NCBI GenBank assembly: GCA_964623885.1
Contig: CAZUVM010000002.1
Span: 1 to 43,436, forward strand
Origin: CAZUVM01 sp964623885
Lineage (GTDB): Bacteria; Verrucomicrobiota; Verrucomicrobiia; Limisphaerales; UBA8199
Length of the DNA: 43,436 nucleotides
Reading direction: 5' to 3'
The notes beneath the pieces were generated by a model. The model saw only the letters and a program-made list of their open reading frames with translations, did not search any database and had not been told where the DNA came from. Of the stretch, positions 16,367 through 24,646 are shown piece by piece. Every line of letters starts with the position of its first letter. Position 1 is the stretch's first letter. A program made the position numbers and the translations under genes.

Positions 16367-18226
16367 ATGAGAGAAGAATTCGAGAAAATGGCCAGTGCCG
16401 GCAAGCTGGATCGTCATCACATTGACGCTCTGGTCCAACTGACCAATAGCGGCTTTTGTATGCACCGAAGCTGGGGCTTTGGCAAAATCCGCACTGTGGA
16501 TACGGTCTTCGCCCGGTTCACCATCGATTTCCAAAACAAGGCCGGTCATACCATGGACCTGGCCTTCGCCGCCGAATCCCTGAAGCCAATTTCCCGGGAC
16601 CACATTCTGGCGCGTAAGGCGGCCGATCTCGAAGCGCTTCGACAAATGGCCGCTACCAATCATCTCGAACTGGTTAAGGTCGTCCTCGATTCCTATGGCG
16701 GCCGGGCCACCGCCGAGCAGATCCAGCAGGTGCTTGTTCCCGATGTCATTAGCGATGATTGGAAGAAATGGTGGGATGCCGCCAAACGCGAGTTGCGCAA
16801 GGACGGACACTTCCAGGTGCCCCTCAAGAAAACCGAGCCGATCATCTATCAGGCTAAGGAAACTTCGCTGAAAGACCGCCTGGTTGGCGAGTTTCGCGCC
16901 GCCAAAGGCCTCAAGGCGCGCATCATCGTGGCCGGTGAAGTTCTTAAAAATGCTAGCGATCTCACGGATAAAGAGGCAGCCGCCAGGGAAGTTGTCGCGG
17001 CTCTGAACCACGAAATTCCGAGCTATCAGCGCACCCAACCCGCCGTCGCCCTGGAAGGCATCTTCGCGCGTGATGACATCCGCCAAATGGCCGCCCTAGC
17101 TCCCGAACCGGGCGAACTCGAAGCCTCCGTTATTTGGTCCCAGGAACTGAAGCTGGGCCCCCTGATGGAGCAGTTGCCCGCCGCCAAACATCGTCGAGCC
17201 CTTGAATCGTTCAAGGCTGCCAATCCCGAACATTGGCATGAGGTTCTGCTCAATACGCTCAATACCGTCCCCTCCAAGCTTTGCCGCGAATTTGCTGGTT
17301 TGCTTATTCATGAAGGCAAGCTCGATCTGTTCAAGCAAACCCTTGCCCGCCTCATCAGCCAGCACACCGCCAGCAGCGAATTGCTGCTCTGGCTGGCCAA
17401 AGACCGCAACGATTCCTTCGCCGATATTCTTGGGCCGGAGGTCTTCCGCGCCATGCTCACCGCCATGGAACGCGACCAGTTCAACGAACGCCGCTCCAAC
17501 CGCTTGCGTGATTTCATTCTCGACGACCAGGAACTCCTCGTCGAGCTCATCGGTTCGGCCGATCTCGAAGTCATCAAAGACCTCACGCGCGCGCTTCAGC
17601 TCTCCCCGTCTTTCGACGACATGGACAAGCGTTCGCTGCTGGCCCGCATCGTCAAAAGCTATCCCACAATCCAATCCCTCATCTCAGGCGAGCAATCCAA
17701 ACAGGAGAGCCACCTCGTGGTTTCCTGGGACAGCCTCGAACGCCGCAAGAATGAGTACCACGAATTGGTCGAAAAAAAGATTCCCGCTAACTCGAAGGAA
17801 ATTGCCATTGCCCGGAGTTATGGCGACCTGCGTGAAAACCATGAATACAAAGCGGCCAAGGAGATGCAGAAACTCCTAATGCGCCGCAAGGCCGAGCTCG
17901 AAACTCAGCTCGTTCGCGCTCGTGGCACCGATTTCACGAATCCCCGCACGGATGTCGTCAGCATCGGGACCATTGTGCGCTCCCTCGATCTTGAAGCCAA
18001 CAAACCCGAGAATTTCACGGTGCTCGGTGCCTGGGACTCGGACCCCGAAAAAGGCGTTGTCAGCTATCTTTCCCCGGTTGCGCAATCACTGCTTAACCGC
18101 AAGGTCGGCGACGAAGTTGAGTTCGAGGTTCACGGCGTGCGCCATCACCACCGCATCGAAGCCATCGACGCCTTTAAACCCGTTTCAACGCCCGAAGCGG
18201 CTGCCCAGCCCTCCGCCTCAGTCTAA
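16367..18226 (+). CDS. greA: GreA-type transcription elongation factor with a ~450-residue N-terminal extension
   Basis: A 619-residue protein whose last ~165 residues are a complete GreA: a coiled-coil finger (DSLERRKNEYHELVEKKIP) whose acidic tip GDLRENHEY keeps D487 and E490, the pair that activates RNA polymerase for transcript cleavage, then the FKBP-like domain (VSIGTIVRSLD ... VGDEVEFEVHGVRHHHRIEAID). The first ~455 residues are extra. They begin with a small beta segment (GFCMHRSWGFGKIRTVD) resembling a CarD/Tudor-like RNA-polymerase-interaction fold, followed by helical sequence of unknown role. Ordinary GreA is ~158 residues; long versions are known in Chlamydiae. Expected role: rescue of backtracked RNA polymerase. 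The extension's function is unknown. It is followed by a terminator at 18227-18288. Confidence 0.85.
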   Translation: MREEFEKMASAGKLDRHHIDALVQLTNSGFCMHRSWGFGKIRTVDTVFARFTIDFQNKAGHTMDLAFAAESLKPISRDHILARKAADLEALRQMAATNHLELVKVVLDSYGGRATAEQIQQVLVPDVISDDWKKWWDAAKRELRKDGHFQVPLKKTEPIIYQAKETSLKDRLVGEFRAAKGLKARIIVAGEVLKNASDLTDKEAAAREVVAALNHEIPSYQRTQPAVALEGIFARDDIRQMAALAPEPGELEASVIWSQELKLGPLMEQLPAAKHRRALESFKAANPEHWHEVLLNTLNTVPSKLCREFAGLLIHEGKLDLFKQTLARLISQHTASSELLLWLAKDRNDSFADILGPEVFRAMLTAMERDQFNERRSNRLRDFILDDQELLVELIGSADLEVIKDLTRALQLSPSFDDMDKRSLLARIVKSYPTIQSLISGEQSKQESHLVVSWDSLERRKNEYHELVEKKIPANSKEIAIARSYGDLRENHEYKAAKEMQKLLMRRKAELETQLVRARGTDFTNPRTDVVSIGTIVRSLDLEANKPENFTVLGAWDSDPEKGVVSYLSPVAQSLLNRKVGDEVEFEVHGVRHHHRIEAIDAFKPVSTPEAAAQPSASV

Positions 18227-18288
18227 TTGGCAGGACGCCGTCCGGAATTACTCTCGTAGGGAAGCCGTCCCGGGCGTCCCAATTTTTT
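18227..18288 (+). terminator. Terminator of the GreA-like gene
   Basis: TTGG + ACGCC (18227-18239, with a small CAG bulge) pairs with GGCGT + CCAA (18273-18282) and is directly followed by TTTTTT. The loop is long (~33 nt) and can fold further through GGGA/TCCC. It starts immediately after the TAA stop at 18226. Confidence 0.6.
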
Positions 18289-18289
18289 C

Positions 18290-18333
18290 TGCAGGCGGCG
18301 ACGTAAGGAGGCGATTCGCAACGAATCCTTTTT
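18290..18333 (+). repeat. Degenerate palindromic-element arm followed by a second hairpin with T-run
   Basis: TGCAGGCGGCGACGTAAGGA (from 18290) resembles the conserved arm TGTAGGGGACGACGT-N-AGGA of the two 73-bp elements at 34652 and 38584, but the matching opposite arm is not preserved. It runs into the hairpin GATTCG-CAA-CGAATC (18313-18327) and TTTTT (18329-18333), which could be a backup terminator. Confidence 0.35.
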
Positions 18334-18429
18334 CAGGCTTCATTTGCGCCGCTTCTTGATTCTCGCATCTACACTTCCAATCTAAAATTTTTATTTTACA
18401 ATTTCCAATTTTCAATTCCACTTCCCGCC

Positions 18430-19542
18430 ATGAAAGTCCTGCAGCGGCTTGTCCTCACGCTCGTATCTTCGCTCCCCGCCCTCTTCCCCCTCCTCCTTCC
18501 GGCCGCACCCACTGCACCATATCCGCACAGCACCCACATCGACAGCATCACCTGGCATTGGGATACTTATCGCACCGCCGCTCCCGGCAGCGATCTCTGG
18601 CCCGTTACCTGGGGCCCCGACGGCCACCTCTACGCGGCCTGGGGCGATGGCGGAGGCTTCGGAGGCACGGACTCGGATGGCCGAGTCAGCATGGGATTCG
18701 CACGCATTGAAAATGGACCCGAAGAATTTCAGGGGTTCAATATCAATGGCGGCAAGCTCCCGGAACATGCGGCGTCCTTTCCCAAAAAGGGTAAAACGGG
18801 AGGACTTCTTTTCGTCGGCGATACGCTTTACGCCATGGTCAATCTCCAGGACGGCAGCTGGCCAAATGTGAATCACGTCCTGGCGTGGTCCACAAATTCA
18901 GGCGCGACCTGGTCTCAGGCTGATTGGTTGTTCGCCAAAGGCATCGGCAACTTTGAACCTGCCAGATTCCTCAACTTCGGAAAGGATTACACGAATGTTC
19001 CAAAAAACCTGGACGGGTTTGTTTACTTGTATGGGCCGCGCCAACCAACCGCTTCCGGCGAGGCAAAAGAAATTTTTCTCGCGCGCGTGCCTAAAGACGA
19101 AATCCGCGTCCGTGCGGCCTATGAGTTCTTTCAGGGTCGCAGCGCTGACGGCTTGCCACGCTGGACTGCTGATCCGGCCCTGATGCAGCCTGTGTTCACG
19201 GACCCGAACAACGTCACATCCAGCGGTTTTGCTTACATCCCATCCCGGAAGCGCTATTTGCTCATGAGCTTTCACACTGGCCCCGGCCAATTAGGGGTGT
19301 TCGATGCGCCCCAACCGTGGGGTCCTTGGACAACTGTAGCCTATCTTGAGGATTGGGGAGGCATGGGGAGAAAGGGCGAGGGTCTAACCTGTGATTTTCC
19401 CGAAAAATGGATGAGCGCTGATGGTCTGACGCTCTGGAGTGTGTTTAGCGTTTATGGCGCCGGCGCAAAGCAGGGCATTAACGCGCACGACCGTTTTAAC
19501 CTCGTAAAAGTCACCCTTAACGTCAGGCAAACAAATCCATGA
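18430..19542 (+). CDS. Secreted DUF4185-type protein (probable beta-propeller)
   Basis: A 370-residue exported protein. The signal peptide is residues 1-~26 (LVLTLVSSLPALFPLLLPAAP). The rest resembles the DUF4185 family: DLWPVTWGPDGHLYAAWGDG near residue 57, repeated Trp/Gly-rich blades, and FAYIPSRKRYLLMSFH and GPWTTVAYLEDW in the C-terminal half. These features resemble five-bladed propellers of glycoside hydrolase-like proteins, but I cannot identify catalytic residues, so carbohydrate binding or cleavage is inference. Upstream (18346-18429) is an unusually AT-rich 80 bp that may contain the promoter. Its last 20 bp overlap the end of the convergent DUF1501 gene. Confidence 0.65.
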   Translation: MKVLQRLVLTLVSSLPALFPLLLPAAPTAPYPHSTHIDSITWHWDTYRTAAPGSDLWPVTWGPDGHLYAAWGDGGGFGGTDSDGRVSMGFARIENGPEEFQGFNINGGKLPEHAASFPKKGKTGGLLFVGDTLYAMVNLQDGSWPNVNHVLAWSTNSGATWSQADWLFAKGIGNFEPARFLNFGKDYTNVPKNLDGFVYLYGPRQPTASGEAKEIFLARVPKDEIRVRAAYEFFQGRSADGLPRWTADPALMQPVFTDPNNVTSSGFAYIPSRKRYLLMSFHTGPGQLGVFDAPQPWGPWTTVAYLEDWGGMGRKGEGLTCDFPEKWMSADGLTLWSVFSVYGAGAKQGINAHDRFNLVKVTLNVRQTNP

Positions 19543-21025
19543 TCGGTTTGCCTTCGCCGTCCCTCGTTACGTAAAAGGGCCGCCGCTCGATTTCATAGGC
19601 CAGCTTCGGTGAGATTCCGAGCGCATGATAGATCGAGGCATGTAGATCCTCGATGATCACCCGTTTTTCAACCGTCTTGCACGGGCGCTCGTCCGCCGTG
19701 CGACCATGTACGTAACCACGCTTCATCCCGCCGCCAAAGAGCAGTACCGAACCCGCATCGGTAAAGTGCCGGTGCATCCCGTAAAACTTCTGGTCCTCGA
19801 TCTTGTCTGGCACTTCAACCTGGTCCTTCACTTTCCGATCGGGCTTCCCTTCAATGAGTGCGTCCCGGCTAAACTCACTCGCCAGCACAATCAATGTGCG
19901 GTTGAGGAGTCCTTTCTGTTCCAGATCGAGCACCAGTTGGGCGACGGGCGTGTCGATTTGCTTTTTCATCGCCGTTGCCCGCGCGTGCCCGTTCTCATGC
20001 GTGTCCCAGTTCAGGAACGGAATATACTCTGTCGTCACTTCGATGTATCGCGCACCTTGCTCCACCAAACGGCGCGCGAGCAGGCAACCTAACCCGAATC
20101 GCCCGAGCATCTGCTCTTCATACCTGGCGCCGAACCTATCTTGCGGCGCGTTGTAATGCACCCCAGGTTCATAGCCGGGCACGTACTTGCGAATATTTTC
20201 CAGCGGCTCGAGTGACAGGTCGAAAGCTTTGGCCGCCGGTGCGCTCAAAAGCCGATAGGCATTGTCCATTGAGCGCAGCAATGAATCTCTCTGATAACCG
20301 CTTCCGTATTCCGTGATCGGGCTTGCTGCCAAAAGCCGCTTCAAAAACTTCTCCCGACTTTCAAAACGAGCAGGCGTCATTCCTCCTGGAGGGCGAACGC
20401 TGTCCGCCGCTTCCTCGGGAAACGGGATGTTGAATGGCCCATATTCGCTCCCTAGAAAACCCGCGGTCGTGAATGCCTTTAGTTCCTCCCCCTCTCCCAC
20501 ATCAAACCGCTGCCCGATGTTGATAAATGCCGGCATCACCGGGTTGAGGGGACCGAGCGTGCGGGCAATCACTGCTCCCAAATGCGGCGCCGCGACTGTT
20601 TGCGGGGGCGCGTAGCCCGTGTGCCACTGGAACTGGTGGCGCGAGTGCAGAATAAATCCCAGGTCGCCAGCCGTGTAGGAGCGAATAAGTGTTCCGCGAT
20701 CCATCACGCGCGCCAGGTTCTCCAGTCCCTGAGAAAATTTCACGCCATCGACCGACGTCTCGATGCTGGGAAAAGTGCTCAGAAACGCGCTCGGCGACAT
20801 GCCTTTCTCAAAGGGCGTATAACTCTTGGGATCGAACGTCTCCGTATGTGCCATGCCGCCGGCCATCCACAGCACGATCACGGTGTCGGCCGTAGGCTTA
20901 ATCTTTTCTTCCGCCGCTGCTGCGAAAATTTGTCGCGGGTATCCGGCGGCCAAAGCCGAAAGCGTCGCGGCACTGGCTGTTTTCAGAAAATCCCGGCGAG
21001 TCATATTCGGCATCTTGCAGTTCAA
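19523..21025 (-). CDS. Tat-exported DUF1501 protein (alkaline-phosphatase-like fold), partner of the short planctomycete-cytochrome protein
   Basis: A 500-residue protein with a twin-arginine signal (TRRDFLKTASAATLSALAAG, R10-R11). The body is of the DUF1501 family, related to sulfatases: VIVLWMAGGMAHTETFDP near the N-terminus, LLARRLVEQGARYIEVTT, LNWDTHENGH, and the late ASEFSRD and FGGGMKRGYVHGRT. The precise substrate is unknown for the family. The called start is TTG 21025, which gives a TTGA overlap with the stop of the upstream DUF1549/DUF1553 gene; ATG 21013 and ATG 21004 are alternatives just before the Tat motif. The DUF1553/DUF1501 pair is a standard Planctomycetes-Verrucomicrobia arrangement and implies joint function in the periplasm. 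Confidence 0.85.
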   Translation of the reverse strand: MNCKMPNMTRRDFLKTASAATLSALAAGYPRQIFAAAAEEKIKPTADTVIVLWMAGGMAHTETFDPKSYTPFEKGMSPSAFLSTFPSIETSVDGVKFSQGLENLARVMDRGTLIRSYTAGDLGFILHSRHQFQWHTGYAPPQTVAAPHLGAVIARTLGPLNPVMPAFINIGQRFDVGEGEELKAFTTAGFLGSEYGPFNIPFPEEAADSVRPPGGMTPARFESREKFLKRLLAASPITEYGSGYQRDSLLRSMDNAYRLLSAPAAKAFDLSLEPLENIRKYVPGYEPGVHYNAPQDRFGARYEEQMLGRFGLGCLLARRLVEQGARYIEVTTEYIPFLNWDTHENGHARATAMKKQIDTPVAQLVLDLEQKGLLNRTLIVLASEFSRDALIEGKPDRKVKDQVEVPDKIEDQKFYGMHRHFTDAGSVLLFGGGMKRGYVHGRTADERPCKTVEKRVIIEDLHASIYHALGISPKLAYEIERRPFYVTRDGEGKPIMDLFA

Positions 21026-22941
21026 AAAATGAGTTGAAATTCAGGCAACATAGCCACCGCCCAGAGAAAATCCTCCAGCCCTGCCTTTTGCGCGGGTTGG
21101 CCTACCAATTCCAGCGCTACCTGCGCCTCGGCTTGAGTCGGCTCTCGCCCCAGCGCATTGCCATACACTTCCTGAATGAGCTGCTTTGAGCTCGGCGACG
21201 CCGTTATCAGTTTCTCCGCGCCCCGTTCTAAAACCTCGGCCAATGTCTTCCCATTGGTTAGTTCCAGTGCTTGAAGAGTCGTTGCCGTGCTGGACCTGGT
21301 CGTAATTACCTGATCGCGGTTTGGCCGGCCAAGCGCCGTAGCCAGTGGGTCCGCTGCCACCAGGCTGGCTCGAATCTGATTTGTTTCCGCCGGGAATTCC
21401 GCCTTTTCATACCAGGCCCCGGTCAATTCCCCCAAGGCATCCCGAAATTCTTCGGCCGAAAGCCGGCGGATTCCGGGTCCGCGAAAGACGAAATTCTTGC
21501 CGCTTGTTTCCCCCAGATTCACCGCCGGCATTTGATATGCCTCGGAAGTAAAGATGCGCTCCAAGGTGTGTTTCAAATCGTAATGGTGCTCGACCAGATC
21601 CTCCGCTAACCAATCCAGCAGATCCTGGTTCCAGGCCGGTTGCTCCATATCATCCACCGGCTCCACCAGGCCGCGGCCAAAACATTGCGCCCACAACCGA
21701 TTCACAATCGTTCGCGACAGCCGTCCATCCTGCGGGCTGGTAATTAACTCGGCCAGGCGAGTCAGTCGCGCCGCTTTGTCTGCGCCGGGATCAATTTCGC
21801 CAAGCTGCGGATAAATGAACGCCGCATGCGAGATCTTGCCCGTCGGCTTGTCGCACAGGAACATCTCCAGTGGCCTGTCGCTGTATACACACGCGAGCCC
21901 ATAAGCATCAGCCAGCCGCCAATCATTGATGAAACTGTCATGACACGAAGCGCATTTGAGGTTCACACCCATGAACACTTGGGAGATGTTCTGCGCCGCC
22001 TGCATTTGCGGTGTCTGGCTGGCGTTGACAGCGCCGCGCCAAACAATCCCTCGCGTGAAACCTTCGCTTCCGGCAACCGGGTTGATCAACTCGCCCACAA
22101 ACTGGTCGTAAGGCATGTTCGTCGACAACGCCGTAAACAGCCATTTTGTGATCTGCTTCCGGCCGCCATCAATGTAACCGGTCCCGCGATAATCATTCCG
22201 CAGCAGGTCGTCCCAGAACGAAAGCCAATGCTCGGCGTACGCCTTGTTCTCTGCCAACAACCGCTGCGCCAGACGCGCGCGCTTGTCTTTGCTCCTGTCC
22301 GCGAGAAAGCTTTTCAGTTCCGCTTCCCTGGGCAACAGACCGATCGCATCCAGGTAAACACGTCGCGCGTATAGCCGATCGTCCACCGGCCGCGGCGATT
22401 TAAAGCCGTTCCGGGCAAAATAGGGTTTCAGGATCTGATCAATTGGATTGACCGCGCTGTCGAGCGTAACTTTGACCTTCGGCGCAGGTGGCGTCAGGTT
22501 TAAGGGCGGCATCCGGGCAAATGTAATCGCTGGATCCCAAACCAGGCCCTGGTCGATCCACGCGCGCAGCCGCCCAACTTGTGTCGGCGTCAGCCGCGTT
22601 CCTTTTTTGGGCATCACCTCGTCTTCATCCAAGCCCGAAACCAGCTGGATTAGCAGGCTGGCCTCACTCTTGCCAACTACCACCGCCGGACCGGAATCGC
22701 CGCCCTTCAGCAGCGTCTCCCGGGTATCGAACTGGAGCCCGCCTTTGTCCCTTCCACGCCCGTGACATTGAATGCACCGCGCTTCAAAAATCGGTTTGAT
22801 GTCTCTGGCGAATACCACCGGCTCTGTGGACGCCGCCGGCAGCAATTTTATTTGTTCCGGCGTGAGCGCCGCCTGGGCGGCTCCGGACAAGCCCAGCGCG
22901 AACAGGACGCTAAAACAAAACGTCCGGTTCAGATCGATCAT
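21022..22941 (-). CDS. Short planctomycete cytochrome c (PSCyt1) / DUF1549 / DUF1553 protein
   Basis: A 639-residue exported protein with a signal peptide (FCFSVLFALGLSGAAQA, to ~24). The PSCyt1 domain (~40-140) carries the haem motif CIQCH (C56-H60). DUF1549 follows (NPIDQILKPYFARNGF, then RRVYLDAIGLLP) with a second CxxCH, CASCH. The C-terminal part is DUF1553 (LSRTIVNRLWAQCFGRGLVEPVDD, LLDWLAEDL). Compared with the second copy at 37109-40348 it lacks the ~400-residue middle region. The role of the family is unproven, but genomic context usually suggests periplasmic breakdown of complex organic matter with electron transfer through the cytochrome domain. It is followed by its DUF1501 partner with a 4-bp overlap. 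Confidence 0.87.
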   Translation of the reverse strand: MIDLNRTFCFSVLFALGLSGAAQAALTPEQIKLLPAASTEPVVFARDIKPIFEARCIQCHGRGRDKGGLQFDTRETLLKGGDSGPAVVVGKSEASLLIQLVSGLDEDEVMPKKGTRLTPTQVGRLRAWIDQGLVWDPAITFARMPPLNLTPPAPKVKVTLDSAVNPIDQILKPYFARNGFKSPRPVDDRLYARRVYLDAIGLLPREAELKSFLADRSKDKRARLAQRLLAENKAYAEHWLSFWDDLLRNDYRGTGYIDGGRKQITKWLFTALSTNMPYDQFVGELINPVAGSEGFTRGIVWRGAVNASQTPQMQAAQNISQVFMGVNLKCASCHDSFINDWRLADAYGLACVYSDRPLEMFLCDKPTGKISHAAFIYPQLGEIDPGADKAARLTRLAELITSPQDGRLSRTIVNRLWAQCFGRGLVEPVDDMEQPAWNQDLLDWLAEDLVEHHYDLKHTLERIFTSEAYQMPAVNLGETSGKNFVFRGPGIRRLSAEEFRDALGELTGAWYEKAEFPAETNQIRASLVAADPLATALGRPNRDQVITTRSSTATTLQALELTNGKTLAEVLERGAEKLITASPSSKQLIQEVYGNALGREPTQAEAQVALELVGQPAQKAGLEDFLWAVAMLPEFQLIF

Positions 22942-23152
22942 ATATTCTTTTTAACGTTACCTAATCCCGATTGCAAAAGAAACTTGTGGTCGGTAAAGAC
23001 GTCATTCCTGGCGTCCTTATTCATTACTTCTAAGGCCGGATTACGGTGATTTGCCTATGTTTTTGGTCGATCCGCAAGCACGCGCTTCTCACTTCGCCCT
23101 TATGCCTTCTCACCTCCTTGTCAACCCCTTCTCCTTGCCCTAGCTTACCTCG

Positions 23153-24493
23153 ATGTTCGATTCGCTAAGCTCCAAGCTCCAGAACGCCTTTCGCAACCTG
23201 CGCGGCCTTGGCAAGATCTCCGAAGCCAACGTGGGCGATGCCCTGCGTGAGGTGCGCCTGGCGTTGCTTGAAGCCGACGTCAATTTCAAGGTCGCGCGCG
23301 ACTTCATCGAACGCGTTAAAGCCAATTCCCTCGGCCAGGAAGTCATTCAAAGCATCCAGCCCGGCCAGCAAATCATCAAGCTCATTCATGATGAATTGGT
23401 CGAACTGCTCGGCTCGACCAATTCCAGCCTGCAATTGAGCGGGAACCCGAGCTGCGTAATGATGGTCGGCTTGCACGGCTCCGGCAAAACCACCTCCAGC
23501 GCCAAACTTGGACGGCTGTTGCTTAAGCAGGCCCGCACGCCCTTGCTCGTAGCCGCCGACGTTTACCGGCCTGCCGCTATGGACCAACTCGAGAAACTCG
23601 GGCAACAGGTCCAGCTCCCGGTTTATGTCCACCGTGGCGCCACCGATGTTCTCAAAATCGCCCGCGAAGCGCTTGATTTCGCCCGCGCCAACAACCGCAA
23701 CACGCTCATCTTCGATACCGCCGGCCGTCTGCAAATCGATGAGCCCCTTGTCCAGGAATTGGTCCGTCTGCGCGATTTGGTGAAGCCGCAAGAAATCCTG
23801 CTCGTGCTCGATGCCGCTACCGGTCAGGAAGCGGTCAACGTGGCGACACATTTCGATCAGGCGCTGCAGATTACCGGTTCCGTGCTGACCAAGCTGGATG
23901 GTGATGCCCGTGGCGGCGCCGCTCTCAGTCTCAAAGCCGTGACCGGCAAACCCATCAAATTCGCCGGCATCGGCGAAAAGATCGAAGACTTCGAAGCGTT
24001 TCATCCGGAGCGGATGGCGTCACGTATCCTCGGTATGGGCGACGTCGTCAGTCTCGTTGAGAAGGCCGCTGAAGCCGTGGACCTCGATGAAGCCAAGCGG
24101 CTCGAAGAAAAAATGCGCAAGGGCCAGTTTACGCTGGAGGATTTCCTCGACCAGTTGCGCCAGATGAAAAAGCTCGGACCCTTGGAATCAATCATCGGCA
24201 TGTTGCCCGGCGGAGCCGAAGCCGTCAAAAATCAGGATTTGAGCAAGCAGGAAAAAGAGTTCACGCATATGGAGGCAATGATCTGCGGGATGACGCCCCA
24301 GGAACGCCGTAATCCGCATATCCTGAACGCCAAACGCCGTGTGCGCATCGCCAAAGGCAGCGGCGTCACGGTGACCGAGCTTAACACCATGCTCAACAAG
24401 TTTAACCAGATGCAGCAGATGATGAAGAAAATGGGCAAATTCCAACGCATGCTTGCCAAAATGGGCGGCGGCCCCGGCCTGCTTCGTCGGTAA
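23153..24493 (+). CDS. ffh: Signal recognition particle GTPase Ffh (SRP54)
   Basis: A 446-residue protein that binds the 4.5S RNA and targets nascent membrane proteins to FtsY. It has the N helical domain (1-~95), then the G domain with GLHGSGKTTSSAKL (G1, ~106), DVYRPAAMDQL, DTAGRLQID (G3), TKLDGDARGGAALS (G4) and GIGEKIEDFEAF. The methionine-rich M domain is residues ~325-446 (FNQMQQMMKKMGKFQRMLAKM), which holds the signal-sequence groove and the RNA-binding loop GMTPQERRNPHIL / RRVRIAKGSG. The length is normal. Unlike many genomes, rpsP does not follow; the next gene is a GT9 glycosyltransferase 153 bp away. Confidence 0.97.
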   Translation: MFDSLSSKLQNAFRNLRGLGKISEANVGDALREVRLALLEADVNFKVARDFIERVKANSLGQEVIQSIQPGQQIIKLIHDELVELLGSTNSSLQLSGNPSCVMMVGLHGSGKTTSSAKLGRLLLKQARTPLLVAADVYRPAAMDQLEKLGQQVQLPVYVHRGATDVLKIAREALDFARANNRNTLIFDTAGRLQIDEPLVQELVRLRDLVKPQEILLVLDAATGQEAVNVATHFDQALQITGSVLTKLDGDARGGAALSLKAVTGKPIKFAGIGEKIEDFEAFHPERMASRILGMGDVVSLVEKAAEAVDLDEAKRLEEKMRKGQFTLEDFLDQLRQMKKLGPLESIIGMLPGGAEAVKNQDLSKQEKEFTHMEAMICGMTPQERRNPHILNAKRRVRIAKGSGVTVTELNTMLNKFNQMQQMMKKMGKFQRMLAKMGGGPGLLRR

Positions 24494-24500
24494 CTTGCTT

Positions 24501-24517
24501 CGCGCTCCAGTTGCGCG
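24501..24517 (+). terminator. Weak hairpin after ffh
   Basis: CGCGC-TCCAGTT-GCGCG begins 8 bp after the ffh stop. The stem is only 5 bp and no clean T-run follows, so it is a poor terminator candidate. Confidence 0.25.
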
Positions 24518-24646
24518 CAGTCCTTTAGTCTTCCCGCCAACAATCTGCTGTCAGCTTCCATTCCTCTCCTCAAGGTTCACTCACGGTTCTGAGTCCTCCT
24601 TTTAGTTCTTTCCTTCCTACGGCAAAGTAAAATATGTTTTTGGTCA

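Noticed and set aside
16316..17086. N-terminal extension of RsmB
   Set aside because: The extension is antisense to the GreA-like gene and RsmB is complete without it.
23165..24004. Minus-strand ORF (279 codons) opposite ffh
   Set aside because: The plus strand encodes unambiguous Ffh; the antisense frame is open only because of codon bias.
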